Source: Tillus elongatus (lineage: Eukaryota > Arthropoda > Insecta > Coleoptera > Cleridae). From it: 64,000 bases of DNA. Numbering within the stretch: the stretch's first letter is position 1; every line of letters begins with the position of its first letter. Where the stretch lies: contig OZ023270.1 of the NCBI GenBank assembly GCA_964006375.1, positions 58,188,288 to 58,252,287 of the forward strand, written 5' to 3'. The notes under the pieces are model-generated. The model was given only the letters and a program-made list of their open reading frames with translations, did no database searches and had not been told where the DNA came from. Positions 55,955-64,000 of this stretch are shown here, piece by piece. Both the position numbers and the translations under genes were made by a program.

Positions 55955-56025
<71 letters not shown>
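55955..56025. repeat. (TA)n microsatellite
   Basis: About 71 bp of TA repeats adjoining the transposon remnant. Confidence 0.97.
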
Positions 56026-56029
<4 letters not shown>

Positions 56030-57028
56030 ATAGAATTGAAATTATATTTTTGTTTAAACATAAAGCCCATGACAAGGTTTATATTTGATTCACAAAAAAA
56101 CGAAGCTCTAAAATACAAAATCGACGAGGAATGAAAACGAAAACGCTATCAACTATTACGGAGACTTAATATAGATAACAGTTTAACGTTTAACAACAAA
56201 CTTTTATTATAATCATACAATGAAAAACTAAAAGTCAACAATAAAGGTTGTTTACATTTAAAACATTTGAATTATAAATGTATGATAAAATGGCGCACAG
56301 AACAGCTCGGTTGGTGGAACTTTAGCAGTGCTAGCGACATCTACGATATGCGATGACCGAACTAAAGTCCTTATAAAGTTCAGGTTAGCTCAATTTAAGT
56401 GAAACTTCTATATGGATCCGTTCTGTGCTGATCACACAGGAAGCATTCAAAGCAAATGTTAGGAAGCTGCGAAAGAGTCAGCCACAGCAGTGTTGCCATA
56501 TCAAAGCAGTGGTGTAAAATAAAGCAACCTCTGGGTCTGTCAGACCCGGCGAGACTACTGCCGGGTTAAACTGCCTCTTAAACAACTGATCGTTATCACG
56601 CTCTGGTTTGTCCAGAAGGACCAAAGCCAACATAAAAATGAATTACTTCAATCTAGTTGTCCTACAAACAAGCTAAATAAGCTTGTGCTTGTAACAAAAC
56701 CAGAATTTAAACTTTTGGTTTTCAAAGAAAGCTGCCAAACCATTTCGCTCAACTGTCACTTTTATAATTTCAATGCCTACGTGCCTACTTCAGCACTTAT
56801 ATTTTCAAACTCTTTTTCAAACTTTCAAAACATTTTAAACATATGACAACTAAAAACTTAATTTCTTATTAACATAAACAGTACTTTATAGTTTGTAAAA
56901 TGTAAAAAGAATATAAATGTAATCTTTCATGGTATCACTTTTCTGCTTACATAAAATAAACAAAATACATAATTTAAGTTTTCTATGAAGTTTTTTTAGT
57001 ATTATTTTCTGTTGTATTATCTTTCCAG
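56026..57028. other. P450 intron sequence, nothing firmly recognised
   Basis: 56280-56650 is less AT-rich and includes the small hairpin GGGTCTGTCAGACCC (about 56533), possibly an unidentified insertion. It ends with the pyrimidine-rich acceptor TATCTTTCCAG. Confidence 0.4.
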
Positions 57029-57097
57029 GGTACAGACACCACAGCTGTTACAAACTGTTTTATACTTATGACGTTGGGAATGCATCAAGATGTACAG
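57029..57097 (+). CDS. Cytochrome P450 (CYP4 clan), I-helix exon
   Basis: A 69-bp phase-0 exon encoding GTDTTAVTNCFILMTLGMHQ and DVQ. Joined to the preceding VA it forms AGTDTT, the oxygen-activating (A/G)Gx(D/E)T(T/S) motif, and GMHQDVQ corresponds to the LG-HPDIQ end of this exon in other CYP4 genes. Donor GTGACA. The next exon, expected to start near EKVYEE and lead to the ExxR helix, was not found before 64000. Confidence 0.92.
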
Positions 57098-57470
57098 GTG
57101 ACATTAGTCTTTCATAACTCACTAAACTTAATTTACTATGTAATCTTAAGACCACATTTACTGGGGTTTTGTTTTGTTAGTATTGAACACTGTATCTATC
57201 ATCAATAGCAATATTTAGAAAACTAAATTTATAGGCTGATTCTAAACTAGCTGTGCTGAAGATTGTGGTCTAAGAAAAGCAGGAGCAAAGGATTCGTGAT
57301 CGACAAACAAGTCACTTAAAGCCACCGGCTCTATAACATAGAGATGTACTGCTACTTATACCTATTAACTATTTTGCCACCATCCTTAGGAAAAACAAAT
57401 TATGTTTAATGCAGATTCAAAAAGTATTTGCACTACTCACCATTTAAAGCGTCGCTCGTGAAAATTTTGC
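57098..57470. other. P450 intron sequence, nothing recognised
   Basis: No gene or repeat signature recognised. Confidence 0.45.
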
Positions 57471-57604
57471 CCTTTTAGTGAATTTTCTTTAAAAAATTGG
57501 CTAATAAGGAGATCTCGACTTTTAAATTTTGAAAAAATGTCTTCAAATGAGCGCTAATTAGGCCCCCCAGAACACATATCCGGGGTCAGTTTGAATCTTT
57601 ATAT

Positions 57605-57694
<90 letters not shown>

Positions 57695-58682
57695 CACACC
57701 GATAACTCCAAAAATAATGGGCCGATTTTGATTAAATTTCGTGAATAAATTCCTTTTGCAAATGGCTTGGATAAGTTCGTTAGCCAGGAAAATATGCCCA
57801 GGTTTTCCCAGAAAATTTTGTGTTTTCTTTCGAAAAAAAATTATATTTTCGGAATTAACAAAGTAAGGGCAACCAAATTTGGTACTCGAGTTTATATCCT
57901 TATAGGTAAATTACATACCAAAATTTAGGTCCGTAGGTCAAAAGACAAAAAGGTTATAGGCCTTTAAAGAAAATTAAATTGGTGTTTTCCTCAAAACGTC
58001 AAAGTTGCGATTTAAAACGTCAAAATCTGCAACATTTAGGCAAATAACTTGAATCTAATACCGGCTATGGAAATCAAATGTCTCAAGAAGGATGTTTTAC
58101 AAACCCTGAAGTCTTAGTTTCAACCGTCATTGTCCTTCATTTTACTAAAATGTTTCCAGAAAATTCATTTCAAATAGACCCTTTCTCTGATACTTGGCGG
58201 TAATCTTAGCTATAGAGTTTATCGTTTAATGGTATATAATTTTTGTCGAAGTTTCGTAAAAAATCAATAAAGCTCAATATATCCGTTATTATACAAGATA
58301 TGAAAAACTTGTATATATTAATTTTAGGGTGTCTTCAGCTACATCTTAAAAAAATATTTCTACAATCACAGGATGGCCCATAAGTCGTTGGTGATACAAA
58401 TTTTCTTTTTTTTTAATCAAACACGCCTTATGTTATTGCATTTTTGCATTTTCCATCGAAATATAATGCATGTTTGTAAGAAAAGAAATTCTGGATGCAG
58501 CAAGTGCGTTATGGTAGCGAATTTTGATCAAATGCTTCATATTTGAAAAGCCCAATGTGCTATTAACCTATAAGGTTGACCAAGAAACGAGTTTTTCCGG
58601 GAACACTTTAAGTCTACTTTTGGAAATCTTTGTACATTTTCACACAATAAAGTTATTTTTATGAAACATGGCACATTGCTTT
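57471..58682 (-). mobile_element. Composite Helitron-like element, copy beta
   Basis: Inverted relative to copy alpha. From the left: TTAGTGAATTTTCTTTAAAA hairpin end, GAGATCTCGACTTTT, GGGGTCAGTTTGAATCTTTA, the (TA)n core, GTATCACACCGATAACTC, the body with CCTCAAAACGTCAAAGTTGC, and the hairpin TGCAGCAAGTGCGT near 58495. It ends within the 321-bp module, of which about 60% remains. Confidence 0.72.
57608..57690. repeat. (TA)n microsatellite, core of copy beta
   Basis: About 83 bp of TA repeats. Confidence 0.97.
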
Positions 58683-58950
58683 TACTCAAATTGAACTCTG
58701 TTGAAAGTGTTAGCAAGCACGATCCTTTAATCATTAGCACGCTGCTCTGTAATATATGAGGTGATTCACATACATTCTATATAGGGTGTTACATAAAACA
58801 TTGAAAATTTTCTAAACCGTCAGAAGCTCCTGTTTGAAAAAAATCATTTTTGAATTTTAACTAAAAACATGTTAAAATGATACCTAAGCTACAGGATGGT
58901 GTTTGAATTTTTCGTTTATCCGTTTCATTTACAGGTCGATTACAAGAAAA

Positions 58951-59230
58951 AGGCCTGAACGCATCAAGTGCGTTATGGTAGCGAATTTTTATTTAAATGT
59001 TTTTAGTGTCAAATATCTCTTGTTTTAAAAGAAGGACATTTGGTGGCAGTATAACCTATATAGTAGTAACAATGTACCATGTTTCACTAAAATAGTTTTC
59101 TTGTTTAAAAAAGTACACATATTTTTCGAAAATAAACTTAAAAACTCCAGAAAAAACTTGTCTGATTTTCATGGCCAACGAATCTCTTCAAGTTATTTAC
59201 ACACCTGCCAAGATATAATTATTCACAAGC
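58951..59230 (+). repeat. Composite element fragment
   Basis: GAACGCATCAAGTGCGTTATGG hairpin end followed by a diverged version of the 321-bp module (CAGTATAACCTATATAGTAG, GTACCATGTTTCACTAAAAT). No right half. Confidence 0.55.
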
Positions 59231-59639
59231 CGCTTTATGGCCAAAATTGAAAAAGAAAATTCACTTTTTTTTTACAGGAATTGCCATCGGTGATGTGACA
59301 CTAAATTATAGTTTTCACAAAAATTCGACAAGTTTTACAATAACTTACTAAGCATTTATTATAAATTACCAACATATCACAAAAATCTTACAAAAAATTA
59401 TTTCTACGGAAACACTAAAAACATTTCTGCGAAAACTTGTCACTATCAGCCACTATATGAGAGTACCTGTATACGGCAGCTTGATTTTTTCGACGAGTAA
59501 GACAAACAAAAAGCTCTCTGAATACGCCATTTTCGTAGGGCACCGCTATCTAGTGATAAAAACGCCCTATCAAAATTTGTGATATGCCCCAAAACCGTAA
59601 AAAGTTGAAAAACAACTGAAATAATTCAAAAACGATGAA
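59231..59639. other. Nothing recognised
   Basis: AT-rich sequence between two element fragments, no signature seen. Confidence 0.4.
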
Positions 59640-60950
59640 CGATATATTTTATTCCTTACAAACATGCATTATAATTCGATGCAAAATACAAAAATTCAAT
59701 AACATAATGGGTGTTCTATTAAAAAAAGTCTGGACTCAGCAAGTGCGTTATGGTAGTTAGTTTTCATAAAAATGTTCTTAATAGCAAATACGTTTTTTTA
59801 AAGAAAGCAGGCGTCAAATGTGCTTACCAGTATAATCTATATAGTACAAACAATGTGCCATGTTTCATCAAAATAACTTTATTGTTTGAAAATGTACAAA
59901 AGTTTCCGAAAGTAAACTTAAAGTGTTCCCGAAAAAATTCGTTTCTTGGTTAACCTTATAGGTTAATAGCAAATTGAGCTATTCAAATATGAAGCATTTG
60001 ATTAAAATTCGCTACTATAACGCACTTGCTGCATCTAGAATCTCTTTTTTTACAAACATTCATTATATTTTGATGGAAAATGCCAAAATGCCATAAAATA
60101 AGACGAGTTTGATTTAAAAAAAAAAAGAGAATATGTATCATCAACGACTTATGGGCCACCCTGTGATTGTAGAAATATTTGTTTAAGATGTAGCTCAAGA
60201 CACCCTATAGTTAATGTATACATTTTTTTCATATCTTGTATAATAACGGATATATTAAGCTTTATTGATTTTTTACGAAAATTCGACAAAAATTATATAC
60301 CATTAAACGATAAACTCTATAGCTAAGGCTACTACCAAGCATCAGAGAAAGGGTCCATTTGAACTGAATTTTCTGGAAATATTTTAGTAAAATGAAGGAC
60401 AATGACGGTTGTAACTAAGACTTTAGGGTTTGTAAAACATTCTCCTTGAGACATTTTCTTTCCACCGCCGGTATTTGATTCAAGTTCTTTGCCTAAATGT
60501 TGCCAATTTTGACGTTTTAAATCGCAACTTTGACTTTTTGAGGAAAACCCCAATTAATTTTTATTTAAATGCCTATAACTATTTTGTCTTTTGACCTACA
60601 GAGCTAAATTTCGGTAGGTGACTTACACATAATGATATTTTTTTATTTTTTTTATTTTTTTTTATTTACTTATTATCATAAATCGTACAACATGTCTACA
60701 CAATAAGCCTGAGGCTTGTGCTGTATATTAACATAATTTAATAAAATTCCACCAAAAACTGCTTGAAAACTCCATCCAAATGTAACATACTTCTAATTTT
60801 GACATTCCAAAATTGTTAGGCTTCTACTTGTTCCATCTAATGAACCAGTCTTTGCCTTCACTCTTCATTGATTTTAATGCTTTCCCAATACCCTCCAAAC
60901 TAAAGTTCTTTGTTTATAGCCTACCAAATTTGGTTGCCCTTACTTCGTTA
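59640..60950 (+). mobile_element. Composite Helitron-like element, copy gamma, with an inserted LINE end
   Basis: A piece of body (59640-59728, ending in an A run) is followed head-to-tail by a full module (59729-60039) and another body (60040-60637). The body is interrupted by a LINE 3' end (60638-60915) and resumes with CCTACCAAATTTGGTTGCCC before running into copy delta. The head-to-tail order indicates tandem insertion or amplification. Confidence 0.62.
60638..60915 (-). pseudogene. 5'-truncated LINE, 3' end only
   Basis: On the minus strand this is 3'-UTR-like sequence with AAGCCTCAGGCTTATTGTGT near the end and a closing AATAAATAAAAAAAAATAAA tail. It interrupts the body of copy gamma exactly where other copies are continuous. 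The family is not assigned; AATAAAn tails are common in R1/CR1-like LINEs. Confidence 0.6.
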
Positions 60951-60951
60951 A

Positions 60952-61915
60952 TGTGTGTGTTTTTTTAAGAAAGCAACCATCAAATTTGGTTACCAGTATA
61001 ACCTATATAGTACAAACAATGTGCCATGTTTCATCAAAATAACTTTATTGTTTCAGAATGTACAAAATTTTTCGCAAGTAAACTTAAAGTGTTCCCGAAA
61101 AAAACTGGTTTCTTGGTCAACCTTATAGGTTAATAGCAAATTGAGCTATTCAAATTTGAAGCATTTAATGAAAATTCGCTACCATAACGCACTTGCTGCG
61201 TCCCGAATTTCTTTTCTCATAGAGACGTATTATATTTCGATGGAAAATGCAAAAATGCAATAACATAAGGCGTTATGGATAAAAAAAAAAGAAAATTTGA
61301 ATTACCAACGACTTATCGGCCAGCCTGTAATTGTAGAAATATTTTTTTGTAGCTCAAGACGCCCTATAATTAATCTATACAATTTTTTTTCGTATCTTGC
61401 ATAATAACGGATATATTGAGCCTTAAAGATTTTTTACGTAAATTCGACAAAAATGATATACCATTAACCGATAAACCTATAGGCAGCACTACTACCAAAG
61501 CATCAGACAAAGGGTCCATTTGAAATGAATTTTCTGGGAATGCTTTAGTAAAATGAAGGACAATGACGATTGAAACTAAGACTTCAGGCTTTGTAAAACA
61601 TTCTTCTTGAGACATTTTCCTTCCATAGCTCATATTAGTTTCAGGTTCATTGTCCAAATATTACCAATTTTGACGTTTTAAATCGCGACTTTGACGTTTT
61701 GAGGAAAACCCTTTTTTTTAAATGCCTGTAACTTGTTTGTCCTTTAACCTACAGATCTAGATTTTGGTAGGTAACTCACCTATAATGATAAAAACCCGCG
61801 TACCTCGGATTTGGGTTACAGGGGTCCTAAATAGCGCTCATTTGAAGAAATTTTTTCAAAATTCAAAAGTCGGGATCTCCTTATTAGTGATTTTTTTTAA
61901 GAGAATTCACTAAAA
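60952..61915 (+). mobile_element. Composite Helitron-like element, copy delta
   Basis: Module (60952-61204, left hairpin missing), body with TTTTGACGTTTTAAATCGC (about 61666), and the right end CAAAAGTCGGGATCTCCTTA with AGAGAATTCACTAAAA at about 61900-61915. The 3' part of the body, the (TA)n core and the sequence between are deleted: CCCGCGTACC joins directly to TCGGATTTGGGTTACAGGGG. Confidence 0.62.
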
Positions 61916-62765
61916 GTATGTATCCAATATATCAACGACTTAGGGGCCATCCTGTGATTGTCAGTCATTAACGTATATAATTTTTTCTCATATCTTGTAT
62001 AATAAAAGATATATTGAGCTATATCGTAGAAATGCGTGACCCTGTATATGCGCAAAGAGACAAAAACTGAAGCTGACCCCGTAAATGGGTGTTCGGGGTT
62101 CTAATTTGCGCTCATTCAAACTAATCTTTTTAAATTGAGAAATCGCAGTCTCCCAATAACGAATTTTTTCTACGAAAATAAAGACCATCAAGCCATAAAC
62201 TATACAGTTGAAACTACTACCAAAGCATCAGAAAGTGGATCTATTTGAAATGGATTTTCCGAAAATAATTTAGTAAAATGAAGTACAATGATGGTTGAAG
62301 CCGAAACTTAAGACTTTGTAAAACATACTTCTTACGTCATTTCTTCTGCATGATCCGCATTTGTTTCAGACTATTTGTATGAAAATTGAAAATTTTGACG
62401 TTTCAAATCGCGATTTTGACGTTTTAAGAAGAAAAATTATAAAATTTTCAAAATATTTTTTATACCATTTCTTGACCTTCTTGCGTCAAAAAAAATGAAC
62501 CTTTGTATGTAATATTCAATTGGTTTTATTAATCTCACAAGATATTTTGTTCTTGTGCTTTCCTCTAATCACCAGTGGCACCCATTTTTTTTTTCTTTAA
62601 ATGCTTGTAACTTTTTTTCTTTTAATTTAGAGATCTGAATTTCGGTAAGTACGCTAAGTTTTATAGTAAAAACGCATATGACAAATTTGGTGGTCATAGC
62701 TCGGTTATTTTCCCGGAAAAACTGATCACAGATCTCCTCATTAGTGAGTGAATTCGCTAATAACT
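61916..62765 (+). repeat. Two overlapping, decayed Helitron-like copies
   Basis: 61975-62180 holds a body piece and a right end (AATTTGCGCTCATTCAAACT, CTCCCAATAACG). 62200-62450 is body sequence (CTATTTGAAATGGATTTTCC, TTTTGACGTTTCAAATCGCG) and 62580-62760 an end (GATCTCCTCATTAGTGAGTG). Divergence is clearly higher than in copies alpha to delta. Confidence 0.5.
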
Positions 62766-62802
62766 TTTTCTGTTTTCGGGTATAATTTTTTACCCAATTG
62801 TT

Positions 62803-63393
62803 GGGCTCGTATTGAAGCAGAAGCTTCAGGTAATAACGACCAGTTAACAGAATCGAGGCAGAATGAACGATAAATATACAGGGTAACATTAAATGTGATC
62901 CAAATCTCAATCGTTTTAGAAACGTCTCTTGACATCAGAATTGACTGGAAATGAAGTTGCTTATGAAATAACTCTCTATAACTCACTAAACATTGTTTTT
63001 CGTCTGCATAGTTCAGAAATTGTCGTTAAAAAACTCAATTACAAACGGCTTGTTTCCAAAGGAGATTCATTCAAGCTCTCATCGGGAAATGCTCGTAACT
63101 AAGTAACGAAAAGCACGACAACAACCATTTTCGGAAAAAAGCCGTTTGCAATTGAGTTCTTTTAACGACAATTTTCTACCTATGCAGACGAGAAAAAATG
63201 TTTAGTGCCAAGAGTTAATGGTCTTTCCACAAGCAACTTTATTTCCAGTCAATTCTGTTGTCAAACGAAATTTTTAAAACGATTAGGATTTGGATCACTT
63301 TTGAGGCCGCCCTGGGTGTTGATCGCTCATTCTGCGTGATTCCGTTAGCTGAGCGAGCGTTCCTGCCTGAAGCTTTGGCTTCAATATGAGCCC
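62803..63393. mobile_element. Foldback element with arms of about 255 bp
   Basis: GGGCTCGTATTGAAGCAGAA at 62803 is mirrored by GCTTCAATATGAGCCC at 63393. The arms match to the inner pair CAAACGGCTTGTTTCC and GGAAAAAAGCCGTTTG near 63055 and 63140, with a spacer of about 80 bp. Non-coding; probably a MITE. Confidence 0.75.
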
Positions 63394-64000
63394 TCAAAAA
63401 CACAAACTAAAAGATGCAGAGGATTCGCGCTTATTAACAGTTAAGAAGATTATGCATATTCATAAAAAAATCCCGAAACACTTTAATTAAAAAATGACAT
63501 TTTGCAACGTGAAAACTTCACCCCTACATTCAACCCCCTTTGAGTGACAGTTGCAATCCCCAAATATTTAAAACGGAATTAAGGGCTTGTAGTACATCAT
63601 TTGAAACATCTCTTCATTCTCTACTGTAAAAATTAAGAGTAAAATAGAAATTAAGCTGATGGACGAATATCGCTACAACATAGTAAAAAATTAATAACTA
63701 ATCGCATTTTATTCTTGATAATAAAAAAACTTTAAAGTAAATTACTCTTAATGTAGGAGATGTTCAACACGTATGCCTTCAACGGCTTGACAACATCCTA
63801 ATCATAAATAAGAATTCTTCCTCTCACGTTAATCAACATCTAAGGCGTAGCCGACATTGTCGCATCTGTTATTCTTTTTCTTAAGTCAGTTGAAATGCGT
63901 GCTTCAGTTTTGTACACTATACTTTTCACATATCTTTATAAGAACTCTAATAGCGTAAGGTTGCGTGATCGTGCTCGGCATTCTAAATATTTCCGCCTCC
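63394..64000 (-). pseudogene. Tc1/mariner-like transposase C-terminus, running off the window
   Basis: On the minus strand from 64000 down to about 63780, a partly broken frame gives NLTLLEFL, a stop, then RYVKSIVYKTEARISTDLRK and RITDATMSATP. This matches the segment after the third catalytic residue (SPDLTPLDFFLWGYVKSKVY, LRxRITDA) of insect Tc1/mariner-like transposases. 63394-63775 would be the 3' UTR and terminal region. The rest lies beyond the window. Confidence 0.6.

Larger units (their letters stand above)
54797..55957 (-). mobile_element. Tc1/mariner-like transposon remnant, 3' part lost
   Basis: Contains a minus-strand transposase fragment and, on its 5' side, an inverted repeat (55555-55663) and a probable terminal region ending CGCCACCCTATATA. 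The left end is missing: the coding region breaks off at the (TA)n array, so the array expanded from, or replaced, the rest. Confidence 0.6.

Noticed and set aside
56525..56560. GGGTCTGTCAGACCC hairpin as a regulatory RNA
   Set aside because: A 6-bp stem alone is too common, and no supporting context was seen.
57098..64000. Search for the next P450 exons (ExxR, PERF, heme Cys)
   Set aside because: No stretch with these motifs between splice-like sites was found by eye; the interval is mostly repeats.

Overview
This window looks like nuclear DNA of an insect, probably a beetle or another insect with a large, repeat-rich genome. It is AT-rich and carries at least fifteen long (TA)n arrays. It is dense in arthropod-type transposons: Tc1/mariner-like, RTE, I and Jockey/CR1-type LINEs, a Penelope-like element and a Ty3/Gypsy element. 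No bacterial features are present, and the species cannot be named from sequence alone.

The only host gene I can support is a CYP4-clan cytochrome P450 on the + strand. Seven exons in consistent phase (7853-8050, 16825-17010, 42701-42767, 42843-42969, 50889-50967, 53725-53822, 57029-57097) encode 274 uninterrupted codons, from just after the membrane anchor to the oxygen-binding I-helix. The N-terminal exon or exons and the heme-binding C-terminal exons are outside the window or were not recognised. Its introns, up to 25.7 kb long, hold nearly everything else.

Layout: 1-2375 is a DNA transposon with about 410-bp terminal inverted repeats and an intact transposase ORF whose second catalytic Asp is Asn. 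2.6-7.0 kb holds a LINE scrap, a tRNA-derived SINE, a decayed transposase split by an RTE LINE, and a tandemly duplicated unit with promoter-like motifs. 9.3-16.4 kb holds LINE fragments and copies of a Helitron-like repeat with a (TA)n core, one interrupted by a Penelope-like element in head-to-head arrangement. 17-27.5 kb holds a tRNA-Gly-like pseudogene, a TIR element containing a SINE, a nearly full-length I-type LINE (minus strand) and a third SINE. 27657-38745 is a young Ty3/Gypsy element with 2.27-kb LTRs, inserted in a (TA)n array. 39-50.5 kb holds another Helitron-like copy, a decayed transposon and three LINE fragments. 51.8-64 kb is a cluster of composite copies of the Helitron-like family, two more transposase remnants and a foldback element.

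The most notable points are the (TA)n-core repeat family with hairpin ends and 141-bp internal repeats, the zinc knuckle at the very C-terminus of the Gypsy Pol, the D-to-N transposase, the A8 frameshift in the LINE ORF1, and the P450 gene spread over 49 kb of nested insertions. Clade names are judgements from motifs read by eye; no alignment or database search was run.
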